From contig NZ_QRMP01000030.1 of NCBI RefSeq assembly GCF_003473295.1, forward strand, positions 1 to 51,276: 51,276 nt of DNA, given 5' to 3'. This DNA comes from Parabacteroides sp. AM08-6. GTDB lineage: Bacteria; Bacteroidota; Bacteroidia; Bacteroidales; Tannerellaceae. The translations under genes were made by a program, and so were the position numbers. Shown here piece after piece: positions 43,648-51,276 of this stretch. The notes under the pieces were generated by a model, which saw only the letters and a list, made by a program, of their open reading frames with translations, ran no database searches and was not told the DNA's origin. How positions within the stretch are numbered: position 1 is the first letter of the stretch; every line of letters starts with the position of its first letter.

Positions 43648-46600
43648 ATGAAATCACTATTTATTTTAACGTCAGCACTGTTATTCGCAACAAACGTGCT
43701 TGCCGAGGACAACCCTCTTTGGATGCGTTACCCGGCAATATCTCCGGACGGCTCGGCCATTGCCTTTACTTACAAAGGCGACATCTATACCGTCCCGGCA
43801 AACGGTGGCAAAGCTACCCAGTTGACAACTCATCCCGCCCATGACACACAGCCGGTCTGGTCGCCCGACGGAACAAAGATTGCGTTTGCTTCCAACCGTA
43901 ACGGGAACTTCGACGTATTCGTCATGGATAAAGACGGCGGCACGCCCAAGCAGCTCACCACCCATTCGGCCAATGAATATCCGCAGACTTTCAGCGACGC
44001 GACTCATATTCTTTATTTGGCTTCTATCCAGCAGGATGCAAAAGACAGCCAGTTCCCTTCCGGTATCTTTACGCAGATTTATCAAGTAAGCACGGAGGGA
44101 GGACGCCCGGAACTTTATTCGTCGCTGGCCATGCAGAGCCTGGCATTGAACAAACAGGGCGACAAATTGCTCTACCAGGATGTAAAAGGGTACGAAGACC
44201 CGTGGCGCAAGCATCACCAATCGTCCATTACGCGCGACATCTGGTTGTGTTCGCTCGGCAAAGACCGTACTTATAAGAAAATAACAAGTTTCCGGGGTGA
44301 AGACCGTAACCCGGTATGGGCTTCCGATGGTAATTCGTTCTATTACCTGAGCGAAGAAAAGGGAAGTTTCAATATCTTCAAAAACGATTTGACAGGAAAG
44401 AACAGCCGGCAGATTACCACGCATACGACTCATCCGGTACGCTTCCTGACTTCCGACAATAATGGAAACCTATGTTACGGATACGACGGGGAAATCTATA
44501 CGGTAAAAGAAGGGGGACAGCCTCAAAAGATTAATATCCGGATTGTTTCCGATAAGTTGGAAAACGACTTGATTCATCAACTCAAAGCGAGCGGAGCTAC
44601 CGATATTGCCATTTCTTCCAATGGCAAAGAGGTGGCATTCATCGTTCGTGGGGATGTGTACGTAACTTCCACGGAATATGAAACGACCAAACAAATCACC
44701 AATACGCCGGAACAGGAACGCGACCTGGACTTCAGCCCGGACGGTCGCTCGCTCGTTTATTCGGCAGAGAGAAATGGTATCTGGGGTGTCTACCAGAGCA
44801 GCTTGGTCAGGAAAGACGACAAATACTTCACCTACGCACAAGAACTGAAAGAAGAACCGCTGGTTGTAACCGATAAAACATCTTTCCAACCGATGTATTC
44901 TCCTGATGGTAAAGAGGTGGCTTTCCTGGAAGACCGGACTACATTACGTGTCATCAACCTGAAAAGCAAACAGGTTCGGACCGTGTTGGACGGCAAATAC
45001 AACTATTCCTATGCCGATGGTGACCAACATTATCAATGGTCGCCGGATAGCAAATGGTTCCTCGCCAAATACATTGACATAGGTGGCTGGAACAATACAG
45101 ATGTCGCCTTGGTGAAAGCCGACGGCAGTGGCGAAATCACCAACCTGACGGAAAGCGGTTATTCCGATAGCAATGCCAAATGGGTATTGGATGGGAAAGC
45201 CATGATTTGGTCGTCCGACCGTGCCGGCTATCGCAGCCACGGCAGCTGGGGAGCGGAAGAAGATGTCTACATCATGTTTTTCGACGGTGAGGCCTACGAT
45301 AAATTCCGCCTCTCCAAAGAGGAAGAAGCTTTGATGAACGAAGAAAAGGAAAACAAAGACAAGGATAAGGACAACAAGGACAAAGACAAGAAAGAGAAAG
45401 ACAAAAAAGATAAAAAAGAGAAGAGCAAGGACGAAGACAAAAAGAAGGACGAAAAAGACGACAAGGATGATAAAGCTGTCGAACCGCTTAAATTCGACCT
45501 TGCCAACCGGAAAGATCGCGTGATGCGCCTGACGGTAAACTCCTCTTTCCTGGGTGACGCCGTCCTGACTCCGAAAGGGGATAAACTGTATTATTGCGCG
45601 GCTTTCGAAAGTGGTTATGATTTGTGGGAACACAACTTCAAGGAAAATACGACCAAACTGCTGATGAAAGGTGTCGGAGGCGGTAGCATGTTCATCGACA
45701 AGAAGGGTGAAAACATTTACCTGATATCCGGAGGACAACTGAAGAAAATCGAAATAAGCGGCAGCAAGGAAAAGTCGATTGGCTTCCGGGCCGAGTTCGC
45801 TTACCGCCCGGCTAAAGAGCGGGAATATATCTTCCATCATACTTGGCGCCAGGTATTGGACAAATTCTACGACCCGACTATCCACGGTATCGACTGGAAA
45901 GGATACGAACAAGCTTATGCCCGCTTCCTTCCTCATATCAACAATAACTTCGACTTCCAGGAGATGCTTTCCGAAATGCTGGGTGAACTGAACGGTTCGC
46001 ATACGGGAGCACGCTACTATTCCTCTTCTTCCAGTCCGGCTACGGCTTGTCTGGGAGCCTTCTACGACAAGACATATACGGGCGACGGACTGAAAATAGA
46101 AGAAATCATTGCCAAAGGTCCGCTTACGAAAGCCGACACTAAAATAAAGCCGGGCTGCATCATCGAGAAGATTGAGGGAGCGACAATCAAAAGCGGGGAG
46201 GATTATTATCCGCTTCTGAATGGTAAAGCGGGTAAAAAGGTTTGGTTGTCCGTCTACGACCCTGCTACTAAAGAACGCTTTGAAGAGCAAGTGAAACCGA
46301 TAACTTACGGTGCTCAATCCGACTTGCTTTACAAACGTTGGGTAGAACAGAAACGGCAACTGGTGGACAAATTGTCGAATGGAAAAGTAGGTTATATACA
46401 TATAAAGGGCATGAATAGCGAAAGCTTCCGTGAGACTTATTCCGAATTATTAGGCCGTTGCCGCAATAAAGAAGCGGTGATTGTGGATACTCGCCACAAT
46501 GGAGGAGGCTGGTTGCATGACGACTTGGCTACATTGTTGAGTGGAAAGAATTATGCGAAGTTCATGCCGCGCGGACAATTCATCGGGAACGACCCGTTTA

Positions 46601-46935
46601 ATAAATGGCTCAAACCGTCGTGCGTGCTGGTTTGTGAAGACAACTATTCGAATGCACACGGTTTCCCGTGGGTGTACAAAACATTGGGAATCGGTAAACT
46701 CATCGGAGCACCTGTGCCCGGCACTATGACTGCCGTTTGGTGGGAATCGCAGATTGACCCGTCCATTATATTCGGTATTCCGCAGGTCGGTGTACAGGAT
46801 ATGCAAGGCAATTACCTGGAGAACCATGAACTGGAACCGGATGTGGAAATCTACAACACACCGGAATCTCAATTGAAAGGTGAAGACCAACAATTGGAAA
46901 AGGCGGTACAGGTGATGCTGGAAACAGTCAAATAA
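43648..46935 (+). CDS. Tricorn-like S41 peptidase 2
   Basis: 1095 residues with a signal peptide (LFILTSALLFATNVLAE). It has the same plan as the protein at 39342: TolB/WD40-like propellers with SPDGS/SPDGT/SPDGK blades, a linker, a PDZ-like domain and an S41 core with His785 (GSHTGARYY), VDTRHNGGGW and nucleophile Ser1001 (NYSNAHGFPW). The nucleophile is followed by Asn, not Asp as in paralogue 1. The linker (about 562-611) is an extreme run of Lys, Asp and Glu (KDKDKDNKDKDKKEK and onward), with far more charge than in paralogue 1. Monocistronic, with a strong terminator. Confidence 0.93.
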   Translation: MKSLFILTSALLFATNVLAEDNPLWMRYPAISPDGSAIAFTYKGDIYTVPANGGKATQLTTHPAHDTQPVWSPDGTKIAFASNRNGNFDVFVMDKDGGTPKQLTTHSANEYPQTFSDATHILYLASIQQDAKDSQFPSGIFTQIYQVSTEGGRPELYSSLAMQSLALNKQGDKLLYQDVKGYEDPWRKHHQSSITRDIWLCSLGKDRTYKKITSFRGEDRNPVWASDGNSFYYLSEEKGSFNIFKNDLTGKNSRQITTHTTHPVRFLTSDNNGNLCYGYDGEIYTVKEGGQPQKINIRIVSDKLENDLIHQLKASGATDIAISSNGKEVAFIVRGDVYVTSTEYETTKQITNTPEQERDLDFSPDGRSLVYSAERNGIWGVYQSSLVRKDDKYFTYAQELKEEPLVVTDKTSFQPMYSPDGKEVAFLEDRTTLRVINLKSKQVRTVLDGKYNYSYADGDQHYQWSPDSKWFLAKYIDIGGWNNTDVALVKADGSGEITNLTESGYSDSNAKWVLDGKAMIWSSDRAGYRSHGSWGAEEDVYIMFFDGEAYDKFRLSKEEEALMNEEKENKDKDKDNKDKDKKEKDKKDKKEKSKDEDKKKDEKDDKDDKAVEPLKFDLANRKDRVMRLTVNSSFLGDAVLTPKGDKLYYCAAFESGYDLWEHNFKENTTKLLMKGVGGGSMFIDKKGENIYLISGGQLKKIEISGSKEKSIGFRAEFAYRPAKEREYIFHHTWRQVLDKFYDPTIHGIDWKGYEQAYARFLPHINNNFDFQEMLSEMLGELNGSHTGARYYSSSSSPATACLGAFYDKTYTGDGLKIEEIIAKGPLTKADTKIKPGCIIEKIEGATIKSGEDYYPLLNGKAGKKVWLSVYDPATKERFEEQVKPITYGAQSDLLYKRWVEQKRQLVDKLSNGKVGYIHIKGMNSESFRETYSELLGRCRNKEAVIVDTRHNGGGWLHDDLATLLSGKNYAKFMPRGQFIGNDPFNKWLKPSCVLVCEDNYSNAHGFPWVYKTLGIGKLIGAPVPGTMTAVWWESQIDPSIIFGIPQVGVQDMQGNYLENHELEPDVEIYNTPESQLKGEDQQLEKAVQVMLETVK

Positions 46936-46948
46936 GAGAAAGGAAGAA

Positions 46949-46985
46949 GAGGGTGCACTTCACAGTTTAGCACCCTCTTTTTTTT
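46949..46985 (+). terminator. Intrinsic terminator of Tricorn-like peptidase 2
   Basis: GAGGGTGC (46949-46956) pairs with GCACCCTC (46970-46977) around a 13-nt loop and is followed by eight T (46978-46985). Confidence 0.9.
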
Positions 46986-47006
46986 ACATTTCCCGGAAGG
47001 ATATAC

Positions 47007-47014
47007 TATCTTTG
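47007..47014 (+). promoter_or_regulatory. -7 box of the GH36-type gene
   Basis: TATCTTTG, 20 bp before the start codon and 21 bp after the preceding terminator. Confidence 0.6.
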
Positions 47015-47034
47015 CACAGCAAAAACAAAATATC

Positions 47035-49065
47035 ATGAATACAGAACGATTTACGCTTAATTCTTTGTTTATCTATACCGTAGCAATCCTCTTTTTCTGT
47101 AGCCTGTCCACAGGATGTTCTCTTAAAGAGAAGGACTTACAGGCCGGTGCCTGGTCTCTTTCGTATAATGCGGAAACAAATGGCATCGACATTAAGAAAG
47201 GAGAAAAACTGATTTATGAAAATCTGTATGCTTCCTACAAATTGTCGGACCAAACAATCTCTAACCGGGATTATTCCAAACGGGCAATTACAACGAAGGC
47301 GATAAACAACAAGTTCGGCGAAGGCTTTCTCTACCAAATTACTTATACGGACAAGAAACTTCCTTCCCTGGTGCAATCGTTCTATGTATATCCCGGTAAA
47401 GATTACGTGTTGACCGAATTTGTATTGAATGATAAGGCTGGCGTATCCTCCAATTATATGGCGCCTGTCTGTACAGACAAACTCCCGGAAGTAACAGGTG
47501 AGAAGAAAGAGAACAGGCTTCTTTTCATTCCTTTCGACAACGATAAATGGATACGATACCAATCACATCCGCTGGATACGGATAGCCTGACCAGTTATGA
47601 AGTGACCGCAATATTCAACAATAACAGCCGCAACGGATATATAATCGGTTCCGTTGAACATGATAATTGGAAATCCGCCGTCACAATCAATCATAAAGGA
47701 AGCGCAGGCAAAGAAGGCTCATTGACTTGCTACGGCGGTATTGCCAACGAAACGACACGCGATGCCAAACCGCACGGAGCCTTAAAGGGACAGGAAATTA
47801 AATCTCCTTTGATACTGATTGGTTATTTTGACGATTGGCGCAATGGAATGGAGGAATATGCTAACGCCAATGCCACAATAGCACCTCCCAAAGAATGGAA
47901 GAAGGCAGTGCCTTTCGGATGGAATAGCTGGGGCGTTTTGCAATTCAACCTGACTTATCCGAAAGCGTTGGAAGTATCGGATTATTTCAAGAACAACTTA
48001 CAAAACAATCATTTCGTCAATCCGGACAACACGTTATATATCGGTCTGGACTCCGGATGGAATAGTTTCACGGAAGAAGAACTGAAGGCTTTTGCTGATA
48101 AATGTAAGGCCAACGGACAAATTCCGGGTGTTTATTGGACTCCTTTCACAGACTGGGGACGTAATCCCGAACGCGAAGTACCGGATGCTCCCGGATATTT
48201 CTATAAAGATGTTTATCTATATGTCAACGGACAACCGCAGGACTTGGATGGAGCATATGCTGTAGACCCGACTCATCCGGCTATCGAAACGATGATGAAA
48301 AAGATGTCCGAACTGTTTCACCGCATTGGTTTCGAATACGTCAAGATGGACTTTATGACGCACGGCGCTATGGAAGCCGACCGGTGGTACAATCCTGAAA
48401 TAACAACGGGTATACAGGGGTATAATTATGGGATGCAGCTCTTGAATAAGTATTTTGGGGATATGTACATCAATTTGTCTATCTCTCCCATTTTCCCGGC
48501 TCACTATGCACAGTCCAGACGAATAGCTTGCGATGCCTGGAATAAAATGAAAGACACGGAATATACGCTGAATGCGCTATCGTACGGCTGGTGGCAGGAT
48601 GGCGTATATCAATTTAATGATGCCGACCATATTGTCCTGCGTGACGCTACCGACGGAGAAAACAGAGCGCGTATCACATCAGGGGTAATTACCGGTATCT
48701 ATATCACCGGTGATGATTTCAGTGCCGGAGGCGGAAAAGACGGAAAAGAAAAAGCAGCACGATATCTGACAAATGCTGAAGTAAATGCGGTAGCTACCGG
48801 CGTTGCATTTCGTCCGGTGGAAGGGAACGGAGAGCAATCGGAAAACCAATTTATCCGAATGGAAAAAGATGGAAGTTGTTACTATGCTTTCTTCAACTAT
48901 CAGGATAAGGAGCAGAAAATATCTATTCCTTTGGAACGACTGGGATTGGATTCCACGAAGGAATATCAGGTGAAAGAGTTATGGAGAGGTACGGAAACGG
49001 TAACTGAAGGAAAACTGGAGGTAGTTGTTCCGGCTTTGGATGTCTTGCTTTTTCACTTGAAATAA
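47035..49065 (+). CDS. GH36-type alpha-galactosidase lipoprotein
   Basis: 676 residues with lipobox LSTGC (Cys28). An N-terminal beta-sandwich (about 35-285) precedes the TIM barrel, which opens with VPFGWNSWG. The GH-D clan catalytic pair is visible: nucleophile Asp439 in YVKMDFMTHG and acid/base Asp500 in RRIACDAW. A small C-terminal beta domain (about 600-676) closes the protein. Clan GH-D covers GH27 and GH36, so alpha-galactosidase is most likely, and alpha-N-acetylgalactosaminidase or another alpha-galactoside activity is possible. It stands alone between its own promoter and the convergent lysO genes, with no SusC/D. Confidence 0.85.
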   Translation: MNTERFTLNSLFIYTVAILFFCSLSTGCSLKEKDLQAGAWSLSYNAETNGIDIKKGEKLIYENLYASYKLSDQTISNRDYSKRAITTKAINNKFGEGFLYQITYTDKKLPSLVQSFYVYPGKDYVLTEFVLNDKAGVSSNYMAPVCTDKLPEVTGEKKENRLLFIPFDNDKWIRYQSHPLDTDSLTSYEVTAIFNNNSRNGYIIGSVEHDNWKSAVTINHKGSAGKEGSLTCYGGIANETTRDAKPHGALKGQEIKSPLILIGYFDDWRNGMEEYANANATIAPPKEWKKAVPFGWNSWGVLQFNLTYPKALEVSDYFKNNLQNNHFVNPDNTLYIGLDSGWNSFTEEELKAFADKCKANGQIPGVYWTPFTDWGRNPEREVPDAPGYFYKDVYLYVNGQPQDLDGAYAVDPTHPAIETMMKKMSELFHRIGFEYVKMDFMTHGAMEADRWYNPEITTGIQGYNYGMQLLNKYFGDMYINLSISPIFPAHYAQSRRIACDAWNKMKDTEYTLNALSYGWWQDGVYQFNDADHIVLRDATDGENRARITSGVITGIYITGDDFSAGGGKDGKEKAARYLTNAEVNAVATGVAFRPVEGNGEQSENQFIRMEKDGSCYYAFFNYQDKEQKISIPLERLGLDSTKEYQVKELWRGTETVTEGKLEVVVPALDVLLFHLK

Positions 49066-49098
49066 TCAGAAGTCTTTCACAAAGATTTTAGGAATTTA

Positions 49099-49133
49099 TC
49101 TCCTTCTTTTCTATAAGGAACAAAAGAAGGAGA
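49099..49133. other. Perfect 12-bp inverted repeat between convergent genes
   Basis: TCTCCTTCTTTT (49099-49110) and its exact complement (49122-49133) surround an 11-nt loop that holds the stop codon of the lysO C-terminal gene. It starts 34 bp after the stop of the GH36-type gene. No T-run follows on either strand, so it may only end or protect the two convergent transcripts. Confidence 0.5.
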
Positions 49134-49737
49134 CGAAAAACGGGACTGTAAAGTCAACTATAATCCCATGAAAGATAGAGACAAAAACCAAATCTTTTCC
49201 CGAATACCGGGTAATAATCGGTAAGGTTGTATCCATCGTTGTCGCTCCTCCGGCACAGATAGGAGCAAGACGTCCGAAATATTTCGCAAATAACGGAGCA
49301 CCTAATAAGGCTAATATTTCCCGGATAATATTAGCAATCAGGGCTATCGTTCCTAACTCTGTTGCCATCTGCATGCCGAGTGATGCCTCTTTCAACTGAG
49401 TTATCAAAATGGACGACAGGGAATAGTAAGCAAAACCGCTCCCTACTGCCAGGCAATCGAATACACTCCACTTACTGATAAATAGCCCGACAAATGCCGA
49501 GGCTGTCAATGTTCCGATAATCGTAGCCAACGGAACAAGCAGTAACTTCGGACGGATACTGCCCAGAATATCTTTCAGCTTCTTATCGCTCCCAATGCTG
49601 AGTCCAACCTGAAACATCAGCAAATAAAGCACATACATGGTTATATCATTTTCCAGAATAAAAGCCGGCAAACTGCCACTCCATCCCAATAAACACCCTA
49701 AAACAAAAAAACCGACTACAACCAGACTTCCTTTCAT
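49111..49737 (-). CDS. lysO: LysO family lysine exporter, C-terminal half
   Basis: 208 residues, about six membrane helices. It matches the C-terminal part of LysO (Lys_export family): MYVLYLLMFQVGLSIGSDKKLKDIL, VGSGFAYYSLSSILITQL and GGATTMDTTLPIITRYSG. LysO exports lysine and toxic analogues. In E. coli LysO is one chain of ~300 residues; here it is split, and the N-terminal half is encoded by the gene just upstream. The two overlap by 4 bp (ATGA), so they are co-translated and must assemble as a heteromer. Confidence 0.88.
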   Translation of the reverse strand: MKGSLVVVGFFVLGCLLGWSGSLPAFILENDITMYVLYLLMFQVGLSIGSDKKLKDILGSIRPKLLLVPLATIIGTLTASAFVGLFISKWSVFDCLAVGSGFAYYSLSSILITQLKEASLGMQMATELGTIALIANIIREILALLGAPLFAKYFGRLAPICAGGATTMDTTLPIITRYSGKDLVFVSIFHGIIVDFTVPFFVSFFCSL

Positions 49738-50012
49738 CGACGGCTCCTTTCCTTAAAAAACAGCGTGTAGACACCCCAAGCAGCCAAAACACTTCCGGCT
49801 GTCCCGGCAACGGCTATCAAAAGGGCTTGCCCGCCCAATGTAGCCAGATTATCCATTATAGCTTCATTGGCTCCTACCGATATACCCAGCAAAAAGAGAA
49901 GAAGTAAAATTGTATATGAAATAGTTTTTCCCATCTTCTGCAAAAGTGCAAACTTACGCAAAAGGTATCCCACAGCAATTCCACCAAACATAATTCCTAT
50001 GACTGTAAACAT
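49734..50012 (-). CDS. LysO family lysine exporter, N-terminal half
   Basis: 92 residues, three membrane helices (VIGIMFGGIAVGYLL, TILLLLFLLGISVGANEAI, LLIAVAGTAGSVLAAWGVY) ending in a basic FKERSRR tail. It corresponds to the first part of LysO. The stop codon overlaps the start of the C-terminal half by 4 bp. The separate chains look stable rather than a recent frameshift, because each has its own start and the junction is a clean ATGA. A -7 box lies 32 bp upstream within the end of the preceding gene. Confidence 0.85.
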   Translation of the reverse strand: MFTVIGIMFGGIAVGYLLRKFALLQKMGKTISYTILLLLFLLGISVGANEAIMDNLATLGGQALLIAVAGTAGSVLAAWGVYTLFFKERSRR

Positions 50013-50042
50013 AAAAGGAAACGATTATTTTAACTTTATGCA

Positions 50043-50378
50043 TCAAAGATACATATTCTCCGACAGAAAAGATGCCGTAAGGAAAAGAATAAACAGAACA
50101 AGGATAGAAATAAGAAGACCCATGAATAACCTAAATAACCAACGCCGGCGTTTCGCCCGGTGCTCCAAGGCAATACGTTCCATAATCTTTTGGTCGAATT
50201 CATGGCTGAGAGGAAGAAGCTCTTCGGCTTCGGAAGTTTGAAACCAGGTCTGATAAGGACGAAATTCAGGCGGAATAAGCTGAGTGGAGAAAAAACACCG
50301 TAATTCCCGTTCCTCTTCCACGGTAGTGATACATCTCCAGTACTTATCGAGTAAAATATGTATCCTGCTATTATCCAT
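50043..50378 (-). CDS. Small membrane protein paired with the sigma factor (putative anti-sigma or regulator)
   Basis: 111 residues: a soluble N-terminus (about 1-80, MDNSRIHILLDKYWRCITTVEEERELRCFF, with acidic helices) and one membrane helix near the C-terminus (WLFRLFMGLLISILVLFILFL, a landmark of 21 residues shown without its last base-specific context). This layout is common downstream of ECF sigma-70 genes in Bacteroides, where such proteins are of unknown or anti-sigma-like role. It starts 18 bp after the stop of a truncated sigma gene. Whether it still binds a sigma factor is unclear. Confidence 0.65.
   Translation of the reverse strand: MDNSRIHILLDKYWRCITTVEEERELRCFFSTQLIPPEFRPYQTWFQTSEAEELLPLSHEFDQKIMERIALEHRAKRRRWLFRLFMGLLISILVLFILFLTASFLSENMYL
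50044..50051 (-). promoter_or_regulatory. -7 box of the split lysO genes
   Basis: Minus-strand TATCTTTG overlapping the last codons and stop of the small membrane protein gene, 31 bp before the start of the lysO N-terminal half. No matching -33 TTG was found. Confidence 0.45.
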
Positions 50379-50396
50379 CTTTCCTTTTCTATATTG

Positions 50397-50693
50397 TTAC
50401 CTGACGGGGAAATACTCCTTTCCCTTGGAAGAATAGTTCTCATTACCGGAATAATATTTCTTGTCTTCGGAACAAGAAGAAACAGATTGCAACGCCATAT
50501 TGCGTGTCATCATCAGGCAATAAGATGGAATATCTTCGATGACCATCCAAGTTGCCTGTTGGTCCCAAACCTTCAACATTGCGTTCTGCACAATCTGTTC
50601 CGACAAAGTCTTATCACCTGTTATCCGAAAAGCGACCCGGTTCAGATTATCCTTCAAAGGCAGTATCCGTTTTATAAATTCGTCTGTTCTCAT
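50397..50693 (-). CDS. ECF-type sigma-70 factor lacking region 4 (truncated)
   Basis: 98 residues that cover only sigma region 2: FIKRILPLKDNLNRVAFRITGDKTL, EQIVQNAMLKVWDQ and IPSYCLMMTRNMALQSV. Bacteroidetes ECF sigmas of this type are normally about 160-190 residues and continue to a region 4 HTH that reads the -35 element. Here the frame ends after an unrelated-looking SCSEDKKYYSGNENYSS tail, and the next gene starts 18 bp later with no room for region 4. No region 4 is seen in any frame between them, so an internal deletion rather than a point frameshift is likely. It may be a pseudogene or a region-2-only factor. Confidence 0.65.
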   Translation of the reverse strand: MRTDEFIKRILPLKDNLNRVAFRITGDKTLSEQIVQNAMLKVWDQQATWMVIEDIPSYCLMMTRNMALQSVSSCSEDKKYYSGNENYSSKGKEYFPVR

Positions 50694-50791
50694 CTCTTTT
50701 ATATAGACGAATCAGGGAAGAGGAAAGTTGCAATTTTTCTGCATTTTTTTTGATGATAAGTAAAAATAGCATATATATTACTCTTTTTCAT

Positions 50792-50799
50792 TATATTTG
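50792..50799 (+). promoter_or_regulatory. -7 box of the YbjQ-family gene
   Basis: TATATTTG, 25 bp before the start codon, in an AT-rich divergent region shared with the truncated sigma gene. Confidence 0.5.
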
Positions 50800-50824
50800 C
50801 TCCAAACTGAAATAAAGATAGAAC

Positions 50825-51145
50825 ATGTTATTAACAACAACTAACAACATCGAAGGGAAAGAAATCTCCCAGTATTTTGGGATTGTTTCCGGTGAAACTA
50901 TCATTGGAGCTAACGTCATCAAAGATTTCTTTGCAGGCATACGCGATATAGTAGGCGGACGTGCCAGTTCATATGAAAGCGTCCTCCGCGAAGCCAAAGA
51001 AGCTGCTTTGCGGGAAATGAGCCAACAAGCAGCTCAATTAGGAGCTAATGCCGTCATAGCAGTAGACTTGGATTACGAAACTGTGGGAGGTAGCGGAAGC
51101 ATGTTGATGGTCACAGCGGCAGGGACTGCAGTACGATACCAATAA
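50825..51145 (+). CDS. YbjQ/UPF0145 family protein
   Basis: 106 residues, the family's normal length. Recognisable patterns are the start [43 protein letters not shown], and [33 protein letters not shown] (landmarks). The fold is a pentameric beta-rich barrel sometimes labelled heavy-metal binding, but its function is not established. No signal peptide. Single gene; the remaining 131 bases of the window carry only a short hairpin (TGGTTC/GAACCA) and no gene that I can see. Confidence 0.9.
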   Translation: MLLTTTNNIEGKEISQYFGIVSGETIIGANVIKDFFAGIRDIVGGRASSYESVLREAKEAALREMSQQAAQLGANAVIAVDLDYETVGGSGSMLMVTAAGTAVRYQ

Positions 51146-51276
51146 AAGAGTATTTAAAAATTCCATAGCGGATTACTGAGAAACAGTGGTTCACCTTGGA
51201 ACCATCCTCTCTTAACCTATCCCCATTAAAATCAGCCCCTTAGAATCAGAAAAGGAGTCAGCCCTTCGACCAACTC

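Noticed and set aside
44944..46401. 485-codon open frame antisense to the second Tricorn-like peptidase
   Set aside because: It is a shadow of a clear coding gene; the hydrophobic run it contains is the reverse of the Lys/Asp/Glu linker.
51228..51276. Start of a further repeat array at the right edge
   Set aside because: TCAGCCC recurs at 26 bp and AATCAG nearby, but the window ends before a period can be established.

Overview
The window looks like a chromosomal segment of a gut Bacteroidales, most likely Parabacteroides or a close relative. The genus is my inference. The evidence is the Bacteroidetes promoter type seen repeatedly (-7 box TAnnTTTG, sometimes with a TTG/TTTG about 20 bp upstream), many lipoproteins and TonB-type outer-membrane proteins, a Ser-type sulfatase, Tricorn-like S41 peptidases, and a block DUF1599 / DoxX-like / tpiA / SPOR / folE whose order is familiar from Bacteroides. 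No rRNA, tRNA, CRISPR array, intact insertion sequence or prophage was found.

Layout. (1) 1-13.9 kb, all on the minus strand, is mostly housekeeping: an operon DUF1599 - DoxX/Trx-like - tpiA - SPOR - folE; an M23/LysM cell-wall peptidase; recG with its own promoter; an operon S8 protease - xseA - xseB - ispD; an Lrp/AsnC regulator; and a pair of FKBP isomerases. (2) 14.4-19.4 kb, plus strand: a three-gene alpha-mannan cluster, namely a GH42-like (possibly GH164) lipoprotein, a GH76 lipoprotein and a GH125 enzyme with a Tat-like leader. It ends directly against a 427-bp MITE-like inverted-repeat element. (3) 19.9-27.2 kb, plus strand: two membrane-tethered HTH regulators with related C-termini, followed by a 1488-residue GLUG-repeat surface protein. 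(4) 27.2-32.2 kb: an AraC regulator divergent from a DUF4925 lipoprotein and a TonB-dependent receptor. (5) 32.4-37.1 kb, plus strand: a sirtuin without the zinc cysteines, an NhaC antiporter overlapping a dicarboxylate/amino-acid symporter, and an AT-rich six-bladed propeller protein. (6) 37.1-43.0 kb, minus strand: exonuclease, Ser-type sulfatase, Tricorn-like peptidase and a small unknown gene. (7) 43.6-51.1 kb: a second Tricorn-like peptidase and a GH36-type alpha-galactosidase (plus); a lysine exporter split into two genes and an ECF sigma factor lacking region 4 with a small membrane partner (minus); and a YbjQ-family protein (plus).

The most unusual signal lies between genes. Three gaps (46-225, 14150-14257, 43459-43590) hold short arrays of contiguous 22-bp palindromic units. 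The units within an array are complementary to one another, so each array can fold as a whole into one hairpin. The sequence differs from array to array but the plan is the same: GCCA and TGGC words recurring every 22 bp. A fourth, weaker array with the same 22-bp period but a different word follows the TonB receptor (32229-32301). I do not recognise this as a named family, and it is the best candidate here for an undescribed system. The MITE-like element (19425-19851) and a 92-bp palindromic element (43115-43206) add to the repeats.
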